Shown piece by piece: positions 1-6,576 of a DNA stretch of 35,924 bases. Source of the stretch: Chloroflexota bacterium (GTDB lineage Bacteria > Chloroflexota > Dehalococcoidia > SM23-28-2 > RBG-16-64-32); contig JADFRV010000003.1 of the NCBI GenBank assembly GCA_022561095.1, positions 1 through 35,924 of the forward strand. Direction: 5' to 3'. The translations under genes and the position numbers were made by a program. Numbering within the stretch: position 1 is the first letter of the stretch; every line of letters begins with the position of its first letter. Below the pieces are notes generated by a model. That model searched no databases. It worked only from the letters and a program-made list of their open reading frames with translations, and was not told where the DNA came from.

Positions 1-93
1 GAGGTTCGTGACGCGGTCGCGAAACGTGTCAGGCAGATCTTCGACCGCGGAGGTTACCAGCCCTTCAAACGTTTCCCGATCGACCTCATACAT
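1..93 (-). CDS. Zincin-like metallopeptidase family protein, N-terminal 31 codons (cut by window edge)
   Basis: The reading frame runs off the left edge, so only the first 31 residues are visible. They begin MYEVDRETFEGLVTSAVEDL and continue with a P-D-T-F-R-D-R-V-x-N-L pattern. This matches the opening helix of the small 'metallopeptidase family protein' group (zincin_1, about 120-130 residues), whose HExxH motif would lie outside the window. The start is ATG at 93, preceded by a G-rich stretch (AGGGGGAC on the coding strand). A perfect TATAAT lies at 104-109, so a transcript starting from it would have almost no leader. The family assignment rests on the N-terminal pattern only. Confidence 0.6.
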   Translation of the reverse strand, partial: MYEVDRETFEGLVTSAVEDLPDTFRDRVTNL

Positions 94-130
94 GTCCCCC
101 TGGATTATAGGGGAATAAGCGACGGCGCAG

Positions 131-171
131 GGCCCCGCCGCCGTGATTGCGCCCGGCGGGTGGCTGTCAAC
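131..171 (-). repeat. GTTGACACC-type intergenic repeat, copy g (degenerate)
   Basis: Read on the minus strand this is GTTGACAGCCACCCGCCGGG followed by CGCAATCACGGCGGCGGGG. It aligns with the repeat family found at 2801, 4146, 4204, 5446 and 5888. Its GACAGCCAC core also matches the 12-bp-period arrays at 6393 and 27717. Confidence 0.5.
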
Positions 172-332
172 GGGGCCAAGGGCGGACGGGCAGGACCTCG
201 CGGGACCAGGTGCGGTCTCGCCCCGCTGGGCGTTGAGGACCGCGAGCGCGAAACCAATCGGAGGTCTGACGCAACGATGCTCAATTTTGGTGCATCTAAT
301 ATTGGTGAAGTCCGTGGGCGGACTCTAGCATC

Positions 333-2396
333 ATGCCTGACACTAATGTTCACGACGTTACTGGAGAAGGCCCCGTGGCCGAAACGCCCGCCCCCGCGCC
401 TGCAGAGGCGAGGCACCACCTCAAGGAAATTCGGTCGCTCAGGTTCCGGGTCCGGATAGCGGTCTACCCGGCTATCCTCATACTACTGGCCATCGACTAC
501 TTCGTCCTCGGCTTTACCCCACTCCAAACGTTTGTTACCGCCATCGCTGGCTTGTCTATCGCTATCCTATCTACGGAGACGGCTTTCGCCCGTGGATTCC
601 AGCTTCACAAGCGAACCCGCTATCCACGCGCTGTTATGGAGGAGCTGGGCACCATTAACGGGGTCTCTGAAGCTGGCGACCGCACCCTGGAGGTCGTCCG
701 TCAACTTCTCGATGTCCAAGCCTCCTTTATCATCATCCCTGGCGGCGACGACTGGATACTATCGATATCCGGAATGAGCCGGGACTCCGCAGGCCAACTC
801 ATCGAGGCGGGGATGCAGGCGATCGGAGAGGCGACTCGAACGCGGATGCCCGTGCAATTCAACCCGGCCAGCGGTAGGCGGTCGGAGACCGAGATCAGCC
901 GTCAGACACGCTTGGTGTTTATCCCCATGGTAGCCCTTCAGGAGCCGATTGGAGTTCTTGCCGTGGCGGGCGACAAGGGGAACAGAGACCTCAATGACAA
1001 CCAGCTCTTGAGCAGTATAGGCGTCGCCGTCGGCTTTTCCTTAGAGAACCTTCGCCAGAAGGAACTTATCCGGCATCTGGCCTATCACGATGGCCTGACC
1101 AACCTGCCAAATCGGATGTTGTTTGAAGACCGTCTCAGCGTAGCTCTGGCCCAAGCACGCCGCAGGAAGCAGATGGTTGCGGTGATGTTCGTGGATATGG
1201 ACCGGTTCAAGGTCGTCAACGATACAGTCGGCCACGCCCTGGGAGATCGGCTGCTGAAGGACATTGCCGAGCGGCTGAGTGGCCTCGTGCGCGATGGAGA
1301 CACCGTCGCCCGCATGGGGGGTGACGAATTCACTATCCTGCTCGCAGATGGCTCCGGGCTGGTAGAGGCGGCGGAGGTCGCCGAAAGAATCCTCGATGCC
1401 TGTCGGCGACCATGGCCTCTAGATGCCCGTGAGTTCCGCGTCACCGCCAGCATCGGGATCGCCATGTACCCCAACGATGCGGAAGACGTGGAAAGCCTGA
1501 TCCGGAACGCCGACGCCGCTATGTACCGTGCCAAGAACCAGGGTGGGGACGCATACCATTTCTACACGCCGGCCATGAATGCCACCATTGGGCGGCGGGT
1601 GGTCCTGGAGAGCGATCTGCGTCGAGCGCTGGATCGGAGAGAATTCGTGGTCCACTACCAGCCTCAGGTGAACATAGACACCGGGCAGGTCGTGGGCATG
1701 GAAGCTCTCGTGCGCTGGCAACACCCCGAACGAGGGGTGGTCCTTCCAGCAGACTTTATCGGCGTGGCCGAAGAGACCGGATTGATCGTGCAGCTTGGCG
1801 AGTGGGTGCTACGGTCCGCCTGCTCGCAGCTCAAGGCATGGCAGCAGTTAGGCCTTCCCCCAGTACGGGTGGCGGTGAACCTTTCTGCGCGACAGTTCCA
1901 ACTTCGGGATCTGAAGAACATCGTGGCTCTGGCTCTGGAAGAGACGGGCCTTGACCCTCACTGCCTTCATCTGGAGATCACCGAAAGCGTGGCGATGCAG
2001 GACGCTGAGTATACGATCTCGTTGCTGCGTGAGCTGAGGGAGATGGGGGTTCAGATAGCAATCGACGATTTCGGCACCGGTCATTCTTCTCTCAGCTACC
2101 TCACACGATTCCCTATCGATGTGTTGAAGATCGACCGGTCCTTTGTGACTGATCTCACCACTGACCCGAACGACGCCGCGATCGCCTCCACCATTATCGC
2201 CATGGCGCACAACCTCAAACTGAAGGTGATCGCGGAAGGTGTGGAGACCAAAGAACAGCTCGCTATCCTCTGGCAGCACCAGTGTGACGAGATGCAGGGG
2301 TACCTGTTCAGCAAGCCGGTACCCGCAGAGGAGGCCGAGACGATATTGAGGCGCCACCAGCGTCGGCCACTTCCCCGAGTTCGAGCAGGGCAATAG
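333..2396 (+). CDS. Membrane-anchored GAF-GGDEF-EAL cyclic-di-GMP enzyme
   Basis: This 687-residue protein should make and/or break down cyclic di-GMP at the inner face of the membrane. Two hydrophobic segments lie at about residues 43-60 and 63-81. A GAF-like sensory region follows (about 105-245). The GGDEF domain has an intact RMGGDEF signature near residue 329, and the EAL domain has EALVRW at 457 and IDDFGTGHSS near 577. Both catalytic signatures look intact, so the direction of catalysis cannot be told from sequence; in such fusions GGDEF often acts as a GTP-binding regulator of EAL. The ATG at 333 has no strong Shine-Dalgarno sequence. The GAF call is by position and length and is weaker than the two catalytic domains. 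Confidence 0.95.
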   Translation: MPDTNVHDVTGEGPVAETPAPAPAEARHHLKEIRSLRFRVRIAVYPAILILLAIDYFVLGFTPLQTFVTAIAGLSIAILSTETAFARGFQLHKRTRYPRAVMEELGTINGVSEAGDRTLEVVRQLLDVQASFIIIPGGDDWILSISGMSRDSAGQLIEAGMQAIGEATRTRMPVQFNPASGRRSETEISRQTRLVFIPMVALQEPIGVLAVAGDKGNRDLNDNQLLSSIGVAVGFSLENLRQKELIRHLAYHDGLTNLPNRMLFEDRLSVALAQARRRKQMVAVMFVDMDRFKVVNDTVGHALGDRLLKDIAERLSGLVRDGDTVARMGGDEFTILLADGSGLVEAAEVAERILDACRRPWPLDAREFRVTASIGIAMYPNDAEDVESLIRNADAAMYRAKNQGGDAYHFYTPAMNATIGRRVVLESDLRRALDRREFVVHYQPQVNIDTGQVVGMEALVRWQHPERGVVLPADFIGVAEETGLIVQLGEWVLRSACSQLKAWQQLGLPPVRVAVNLSARQFQLRDLKNIVALALEETGLDPHCLHLEITESVAMQDAEYTISLLRELREMGVQIAIDDFGTGHSSLSYLTRFPIDVLKIDRSFVTDLTTDPNDAAIASTIIAMAHNLKLKVIAEGVETKEQLAILWQHQCDEMQGYLFSKPVPAEEAETILRRHQRRPLPRVRAGQ

Positions 2397-2520
2397 CCCG
2401 GGCCGACTGTACGCCGACGCAACGCCTAAGGTTCGGCCTCAGCCGCTTGGCGACGAGGTACTGAACCTGTTCTATAGCCCGCTCTCTGTCTGTCATCACC
2501 CTCGCTGATTCGCCCCGCTC

Positions 2521-2572
2521 GCCGCCGCGATTGTGCGCCCCAGCCTGGACCGCTGGGTGGGTGGTGTCGGAC
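2521..2572 (-). repeat. GTTGACACC-type intergenic repeat, copy a (interrupted)
   Basis: GCCGCCGCGATTGTGCGCC on the plus strand matches the conserved end of the family. The other end is interrupted by CCAGCCTGGACCGCTGG-like sequence before a degenerate GGTGTCGGAC. Confidence 0.45.
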
Positions 2573-2672
2573 ACCGTCCCTCCGGCAGGGCCCTTGACGT
2601 CGTCCTGCTGAGGTCTCAGGATTGTCCGCAGAAAGATCGGTAGGGGTCAAGGAAAGGAAGAAGGTAAGAAAC

Positions 2673-2744
2673 ATGGAAGAGAAGAAGGAAGGTAAGAAGA
2701 AGGGTAAGAAGACAAGCAGGAAAGGTGGAAAGAAAGACCGTTAG
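2673..2744 (+). CDS. Possible 23-residue lysine-rich micro-protein in a polypurine tract
   Basis: ATG at 2673 opens a 23-codon frame with 11 lysines, made of EKK, GKK and GKKTSRK-like units and ending GGKKDR before TAG. Purine-rich AAGGAAGAAGG upstream could serve as ribosome-binding site. The whole stretch 2643-2740 is almost pure A/G with GGTAAGAAG units repeated, so the ORF may be a by-product of low complexity. The frame stays open upstream to 2598, with a TTG at 2622 as an alternative start. No family is recognised. Confidence 0.25.
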   Translation: MEEKKEGKKKGKKTSRKGGKKDR

Positions 2745-2800
2745 TGTCTACGTTCGCTTGGGCCCGTCTGCCTAGAGCCAAAGGGACGAGGACGATCGTC

Positions 2801-2841
2801 CGCCCGCCGCGAATGTGCGCCTGGGCTGGGGGGGTGTCAAC
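2801..2841 (-). repeat. GTTGACACC-type repeat, copy b, directly after a cyclase stop codon
   Basis: Coding-strand sequence is GTTGACACCCCCCCAGCCCAGGCGCACATTCGCGGCGGG. It begins 4 bases after the TAG of the truncated cyclase at 2846. Copy f at 5888 stands in the same position after another stop codon. Confidence 0.65.
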
Positions 2842-2845
2842 TGGC

Positions 2846-3253
2846 CTAGCCCGGTTCCCGCCACCTCAGCTCGTACAGCCGGACAGGGTCCTCGAAGCCA
2901 CGCGGCTCGGTCTCGCCCAGGTCCGCGAACATGAACTGCTTCCCTGCCGCCAGCTCCCTGACGACGATGGGGGCGAGAATCTGACCCGCCTCAGCCTGTG
3001 CGCATATCCGCGCCGCCAGGTTCACTGCCGTCCCGAACAGGTCGCTGCGCCCGTCTGGGTCCTCCTCCGCTATCGGCTCCCCAGCGTTCATCCCTACTCT
3101 GACCTTGATGGGCTCCTCAGCCGACTCGTTGTGCTCCGCGAACGCCCGCTGCATGGCGATGGCGCACTCCAGCGCCTTCGTCGCGGAGGAGAATGAGGCC
3201 ATGAACCCGTCGCCCAGCGCCTTCACCTCCGAGCCGCCATGGGCCGTCAGCGC
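2846..3253 (-). pseudogene. C-terminal fragment of a class III adenylate/guanylate cyclase
   Basis: The translation holds the second half of a class III nucleotidyl cyclase domain: HGGSEVKALGDGFMASFSSA, then VRVGMNAGEP, then the DLFGTAVNLAARIC signature, ending PVRLYELRWREPG. Similarity begins before the first internal ATG (3226), at about 3253, and then hits an in-frame TAG near 3263. The first half of the cyclase domain, including its first metal-binding Asp, is therefore missing. The matching N-terminus of such a fusion lies at 3971-4075 on the same strand and in the right order. The SRPBCC gene sits between them. I read this as a decayed gene and not a functional short cyclase. Confidence 0.8.
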
Positions 3254-3288
3254 ACCGTGCTACACTCCGTCCACCACAGCAGGAGGTG
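3254..3288 (+). repeat. Promoter/leader-like repeat, copy 1 (TGCTACACT … AGCAGGAGGTG)
   Basis: CCGTGCTACACTCC is followed by GTCCACCACAGCAGGAGGTG. TGCTACACT resembles an extended -10 and AGGAGGTG an ideal ribosome-binding site, but no start codon follows at the right spacing. 28 bp recur at 3903-3930 with two mismatches, and GTGCTACACTCC recurs alone at 3947-3958. It looks like the 5' regulatory end of a gene family whose body has been lost here. Confidence 0.5.
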
Positions 3289-3320
3289 AAGAGCATCAGC
3301 CAACTTGGCTGACGCACTGT

Positions 3321-3791
3321 CTAGGAGGCTTCGGGGCTAGGCATAGGCTCGCCCGTCTCGACATAGTGCTTCAAGCCAGCCAATACCAGGGGTAACAAGT
3401 CTTCACGGTTCTGGCGCTCCACCTCTTGCGGGTCCACGGGGGTATCCGACTTAAGCTCGTACTCGAGCGCCAAAGTGACGATAGTTCCATCCCCGTCCTC
3501 TGAGACTGATATTGACCCCGTAGCAGACGCAAACGGCAACGTGCCTTCGTAAAGCTCGAGTGTGATGGCCTCACCAGGTCTCCACTCTACGACATTCTCT
3601 TTCACGTAACCGCCGTCAGGGAAATCGCAATGCCGAGAGGCTTCCAGCCCGCCCTTTGCCGCTGACGTGTAGTGCGAATCGGCAAGTGCGGGATTCCAAA
3701 CACTTACCGCTCCCAAGTCGGCAATAACGTCCCACACCCTGTCTTTGGACGCGCCGATTCGAGCTTCAACTGCAACTCTTGTCATGTTCAT
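3321..3791 (-). CDS. SRPBCC (START/Bet v1-like) family protein
   Basis: A 156-residue single-domain protein with the SRPBCC hallmarks: an N-terminal strand then ASKDRVWDVIADLGAVSVWNP, a mid-domain strand set, and a C-terminal amphipathic helix (EDLLPLVLAGLKHYVE). Such domains bind hydrophobic ligands; the ligand here cannot be told. ATG at 3791 is chosen because GAAGGGACG precedes it; a second ATG lies two codons in. The gene looks intact although it sits between two fragments of a decayed hydrolase/cyclase gene. Confidence 0.85.
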   Translation of the reverse strand: MNMTRVAVEARIGASKDRVWDVIADLGAVSVWNPALADSHYTSAAKGGLEASRHCDFPDGGYVKENVVEWRPGEAITLELYEGTLPFASATGSISVSEDGDGTIVTLALEYELKSDTPVDPQEVERQNREDLLPLVLAGLKHYVETGEPMPSPEAS

Positions 3792-3902
3792 CGTCCCTTC
3801 GTTTGAATAGTCTTGTTTTATTCTACGGACTACTGGTTACTGGATACAACAACCATTCGGATGTACGCTGGTTTCTCCGCTGGCCACTCCGCTGGAACGT
3901 GA

Positions 3903-3930
3903 TACGCTCCGTCCACCACAGCAGGAAGTG
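3903..3930 (+). repeat. Promoter/leader-like repeat, copy 2
   Basis: TACGCTCCGTCCACCACAGC plus AGGAAGTG matches 3261-3288 at 26 of 28 positions. The ATG three bases later meets TAG after one codon, so nothing is translated from it here. Confidence 0.5.
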
Positions 3931-3970
3931 GCAATGAGCTAGCCCCGTGCTACACTCCCGCCATCTCACG

Positions 3971-4075
3971 TCATGGAGGTGGCGGCATGCCGACCATGGG
4001 AATCCCCTTCCCCAGCGTGTAGTAGGCGATGCTCACCCCGTCGCTCGTCTTCGCGTACTGGATGCGCGGCTCCAT
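3971..4075 (-). pseudogene. N-terminal fragment of an alpha/beta-hydrolase–cyclase fusion
   Basis: ATG at 4075 opens MEPRIQYAKTSDGVSIAYYT, then LGKGIPMVGMPPPP and TGA. The pattern 'IxYAKTSDGVSIAYxxLGxGxPxVxMP' is the start of alpha/beta hydrolase domains often fused to class III cyclases. The 34-codon piece ends where the first hydrolase strand should continue. GTACAAT upstream (about 4084-4090 on the plus strand) could be a -10. With the cyclase tail at 2846-3253 it makes the two ends of one broken gene. Confidence 0.6.
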
Positions 4076-4145
4076 GGCGGGGATATTGTACGCCTCTGGA
4101 CTATCTCTGTCTCGGTGTCACTGTCGGCAGGCGGTGGCTGCGGTA

Positions 4146-4184
4146 GGCCCCGCGATTGTGCGTCTGGGCTGGGCGGGTGTCAAC
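4146..4184 (-). repeat. GTTGACACC-type repeat, copy c, with a cyclase-like 3' tail
   Basis: On the minus strand GTTGACACCCGCCCAGCCCA is followed by GACGCACAATCGCGGGGCC. Just upstream of it on that strand (4190-4212), GTGGCGCGAGACGAGCTAG would encode a '-RWRETS-stop' tail like the cyclase end RWREPG at 2846. Together with copy d it forms a near-perfect inverted repeat from 4144 to 4238. Confidence 0.6.
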
Positions 4185-4203
4185 GTGGCGCTAGCTCGTC
4201 TCG

Positions 4204-4236
4204 CGCCACCCAGGCGCACAATCGCGGCGGCGGGCC
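4204..4236 (+). repeat. GTTGACACC-type repeat, copy d (partial, inverted relative to c)
   Basis: CACCCAGGCGCACAATCGCGGCGGCGGGCC lacks the GTTGAC end, which is replaced by the cyclase-like tail of copy c. TAGGCCC…GATTGTGCG at 4144 pairs with CGCACAATCGC…GGGCCTA here, so a large hairpin or cruciform is possible. Confidence 0.6.
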
Positions 4237-4383
4237 TACGCGACGAACTCGCCGCGATCGGAGAATAGGAAGCCTTTCCGGAGCAGAGGCCACGAACGGT
4301 GCAGCCTAGGTCTTTCAGCCTGAGCCGTCGGGAAGGGGCTGGCGATGTTAGATCGGCGACGACCTTCCAATCGGCAGCTGGTC

Positions 4384-5136
4384 TTACCGTCCGTAGACCA
4401 CCACAAGGTACTTGCTTTCGCTGGTGAACGGCTCGCGGTTCCAGCCGCCCCAACGCTCCTTCAGCCGTAGTCCGGCGATCCGTGCCATGAGATCGAGCTC
4501 GCTAGGCCATGCATAGCGGGTGACCACTGGGTTCACGCGCACGCGATCGCTCGATAGCAACACGTGGCTCTCTTCGAGTAATTGTGTGACCGGGTCGTGA
4601 CGAGCGACATCGAGCCGCACTAGGTCGACTTCGATACGTTCCGCGTCAACGTACTGGTTATCACGCAATCGGTAGAGGAAGTCAGGTCGGAATACTTCGA
4701 TGAGGAACACGCCGTCATCTTCCAAATGAGCCGCGACGTTCTCGAAGCAGCGCACTTGGTCGTCTTGAGTCAGAAGATTAAACAACGAGTTCGCCACAAC
4801 AAAGATCAACCGATAGGTGCCGGAAACGGTAACGTCGGCCATGTCGCCGATCGTAACCGCGATCTGTTCCCCTCCGGGCTTGGCGCGGAGCTGGTCGACC
4901 ATGGCGACCGACAAGTCGATCCCATCGACACGAATACCGCGAGCGGCAAGCGGGACCGCGATCCACCCGGTGCCGATGGCAAGCTCCAACGCAGGACCGC
5001 CACCTGCCAAGTTCTCCAAAAGTGCGACGGCCGCGTCACGGTGGCTACTGCTCGGGGTCTTCGAGAAACCTCGTAAGTCATCGTACACCTCGGCAACCTT
5101 CGGGCCAAAGCTCATGACTGGCTCGTAGTCCTTCAC
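4384..5136 (-). CDS. Class I SAM-dependent methyltransferase
   Basis: A 250-residue Rossmann-fold methyltransferase. Motif I is ALELAIGTGWIAVPLA near residue 50, the acidic end of strand 2 is GIDLS near 73, and motif II/III lies around IGDMADVTV and LIFVVANSLFNL. The C-terminal half (ERIEVDLVRLDVARHDP…) resembles small-molecule O/N-methyltransferases; the substrate is unknown. GTG at 5136 is the start because AGGAGG at 5142-5147 lies five bases upstream. A 29-codon ORF ends 15 bases before it and the two are probably co-transcribed. Confidence 0.9.
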   Translation of the reverse strand: MKDYEPVMSFGPKVAEVYDDLRGFSKTPSSSHRDAAVALLENLAGGGPALELAIGTGWIAVPLAARGIRVDGIDLSVAMVDQLRAKPGGEQIAVTIGDMADVTVSGTYRLIFVVANSLFNLLTQDDQVRCFENVAAHLEDDGVFLIEVFRPDFLYRLRDNQYVDAERIEVDLVRLDVARHDPVTQLLEESHVLLSSDRVRVNPVVTRYAWPSELDLMARIAGLRLKERWGGWNREPFTSESKYLVVVYGR

Positions 5137-5151
5137 ACAAGCCTCCTATTG

Positions 5152-5241
5152 CTAGTGATGTAAGAAACTAAGTCGTTCTCCTGCTCGCCGGTTCGGCAGC
5201 AGGCGATCGTGGAGTTCGTGATTCGCGTGTCGAGCCTTCAT
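5152..5241 (-). CDS. 29-residue ORF upstream of the methyltransferase (possible leader peptide)
   Basis: ATG at 5241 is preceded at ideal spacing by AAAGGAGG (5247-5254), the strongest ribosome-binding site in this part of the window. The product starts MKARHANHELHDRLLPNRRA and ends LSFLHH. It is basic and matches no family I know. The stop is 15 bases before the methyltransferase GTG, whose own AGGAGG lies in the gap. A leader peptide coupling translation, or a small protein in its own right, would both fit. Confidence 0.45.
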   Translation of the reverse strand: MKARHANHELHDRLLPNRRAGERLSFLHH

Positions 5242-5445
5242 TGTTGCCTCCTTTGTTCTGCACCGAGCAGCTAAAAGCGCCGGTAGCCACCACTGAGACC
5301 CGACTCGCGCCGCCCGAGCGGCTCGGCAGCGGTGGGGATCACGTAGGGGGGGGCGCTCGCCTGTTAGGGCAGAGCCATTATAGCCCTTCGGCGATATGGT
5401 GGGCGCACTTCGACTAGGAGTACGGGTCTGCCAGGGACACACCCG

Positions 5446-5488
5446 TTGACACCGGCCCCGCCCAGGCGCACAATCGCGGCGGCGGGGG
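5446..5488 (+). repeat. GTTGACACC-type repeat, copy e (closest to consensus)
   Basis: GTTGACACCGGCCCCGCCCA followed by GGCGCACAATCGCGGCGGCGGGG is the clearest full copy. No cyclase-like coding tail precedes it. The rest of 5242-5633 holds no convincing gene. A pair of TTAAC motifs exactly 11 bases apart (5531 and 5542) lies upstream of the ORF at 5634. Confidence 0.65.
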
Positions 5489-5633
5489 CGTGTCGAGCGG
5501 AGCGGGTTGCCGATGCTGCTCAACCGACTCTTAACTGATCCTTAACCTTTCGCCGTCCGAAGTTCACCCTGGTATATACCCTACGTTGATAAATTGAAGC
5601 TATCGGACGAGACCAAAAGGGGAGGGGTTAATC

Positions 5634-5882
5634 ATGGCAGGGTTTCGCGAGAGTAAGCCTGCCGATGAGGCAGTGCCAGAGCACGCTGAGGAGCCGCGCC
5701 GTCGGGGTCTTGACGAGCTCAGCGGCAAGGGCGGTTCAGAGGAGGAATTCCCGGAGCTGGCGGACGAGCTCAAGGGGATCGGCGATATCGCTGACCTGCT
5801 TCGGGAGGTCGGACGCGAGCGGCGTCGCTTCGGCGAGGACCTGATGCGGCTGTTCGAAGTGAGGTGGCAGAAGGAGGGCTAG
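5634..5882 (+). CDS. Small charged protein whose 3' end is shared with the cyclase gene family
   Basis: An 82-residue ORF, rich in Glu, Asp and Arg, mostly predicted helical and without membrane segments. GGGGAGGGG lies at good spacing before the ATG. The last residues MRLFEVRWQKEG mirror the cyclase tail VRLYELRWREPG. The DNA similarity continues through the stop into the GTTGACACC repeat (5848-5916 against 2811-2880 reversed), so the 3' third appears derived from a cyclase gene. The N-terminal two thirds are not recognised. It could be a fusion relic or a small expressed protein. Confidence 0.5.
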   Translation: MAGFRESKPADEAVPEHAEEPRRRGLDELSGKGGSEEEFPELADELKGIGDIADLLREVGRERRRFGEDLMRLFEVRWQKEG

Positions 5883-5887
5883 GCTCT

Positions 5888-5916
5888 GTTGACACCCGCC
5901 CCACCCAAACGCACAA
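5888..5916 (+). repeat. GTTGACACC-type repeat, copy f
   Basis: GTTGACACCCGCCCCACCCA then AACGCACAA, five bases after the stop of the 82-residue ORF. It is truncated before the GCGGCGGCGGG end. Confidence 0.6.
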
Positions 5917-6017
5917 AAGGAAGAGGCGCTCCCAAGTCCGCGTTGTCGCAAGGGGTGTGGCGATGAGACCCGGTTAGCGCCATTTAGGCGCGGTTTGGCG
6001 CAATCACGGGCCCTTTA

Positions 6018-6188
6018 TTACTTGTTCTTGATGATGATGGGCGGCTCCTGCCGCCACGTGTAACTCGCCCTGTAGTTAGGCGCGCTGGCTGCCTTTCTCG
6101 GCGAGGCAAAATGATAGATGGAGAGCGCCGACTTGGCGCAGTAGACACACAGCCGCTGCACGCCCCGCTTGTATTTGTGGTAGCTCAC
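6018..6188 (-). CDS. 56-residue hypothetical protein with one CxxC
   Basis: GTG at 6188 follows TTAGGAG at about ten bases. The product begins VSYHKYKRGVQRLCVYCAKS and ends EPPIIIKNK before TAA. It is basic and aromatic-rich with a single CVYC pair, so it could bind metal as a dimer, but no known zinc-ribbon family is evident. Third codon positions are mostly G or C as in true genes of this window, which argues that it is coding. The stretch 5917-6576 holds otherwise only this ORF, a repeat array and a tRNA remnant. Confidence 0.45.
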   Translation of the reverse strand: MSYHKYKRGVQRLCVYCAKSALSIYHFASPRKAASAPNYRASYTWRQEPPIIIKNK

Positions 6189-6348
6189 TTCAGCCTACTC
6201 CTAACCGCCAGTAGCACGTCCAGGTAGATTACTTGCCGCCTCGTGTGTCGGCTCGTCTCGCCTGCCCATATCGCACTTCCTGCTCACCCTGTAAACAACA
6301 GAGAGCCCCGTCTGTTACCGTTCCCTGTGCAGTATTGCTGCGCCGCCA

Positions 6349-6387
6349 TTGACAGTCGCCCGGCCCAGGGGCACTGTCGCGCCGGCG
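6349..6387 (+). repeat. GTTGACACC-type repeat, copy h (diverged)
   Basis: TTGACAGTCGCCCGGCCCAG then GGGCACTGTCGCGCCGGCG aligns with the family but with several changes. It lies just before the GACAGCCAC array. Confidence 0.4.
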
Positions 6388-6392
6388 CGACT

Positions 6393-6425
6393 GACAGCCC
6401 GTTTGACAGCCACGTTGACAGCCAC
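6393..6425 (+). repeat. Three GACAGCCAC units at 12-bp period
   Basis: GACAGCCC at 6393, GACAGCCAC at 6405 and GACAGCCAC at 6417 are spaced exactly 12 bp. Two further units with the same period lie at 27717 and 27729, just after tRNA-Leu. Here the array lies 44 bp before the tRNA-Phe-like remnant. The layout resembles arm-type or iteron binding sites for an integrase or other DNA-binding protein. Confidence 0.5.
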
Positions 6426-6468
6426 AGGCCGACGTTGGCGGACGCCTACAGACGACAAACAGATAGGG

Positions 6469-6543
6469 GATGGGGTATCCTCTACCTACGGAACGCGACT
6501 GAAAATCGCGGTGTCGGCAGTTCAAATCTGCCCCCCGGCACCA
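6469..6543 (+). pseudogene. tRNA-Phe(GAA) remnant: intact 3' half, degenerate 5' half
   Basis: From 6494 the sequence is a normal tRNA-Phe: anticodon arm CGCGA-CTGAAAA-TCGCG (anticodon GAA), variable loop, T arm GGCAG-TTCAAAT-CTGCC, acceptor CCCCGGC and ACCA. The 5' part does not match. The acceptor strand would be GATGGGG (two poor pairs) and the D arm has only three pairs and no GG in the loop. A 3'-only tRNA copy is the classic footprint of an integrative element. It is probably not a working tRNA. Confidence 0.6.
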
Positions 6544-6576
6544 GTTTGCATCTCCGTTCCGGAAGCGAGGTTGGAT

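Noticed and set aside
2643-2740. CRISPR-like or tandem repeat array from GGTAAGAAG units
   Set aside because: Units are short, irregular and without spacers. No CRISPR array or cas gene was seen anywhere in the window.
6469-6543. Working tRNA-Phe gene
   Set aside because: The 5' acceptor strand pairs badly and the D arm lacks the GG loop; only the 3' half is normal, so it is listed as a remnant.
6349-6576. Upstream extension of the CoA-transferase ORF to 6349
   Set aside because: It would translate the repeat array and tRNA remnant; family proteins start near the GTG at 6577.
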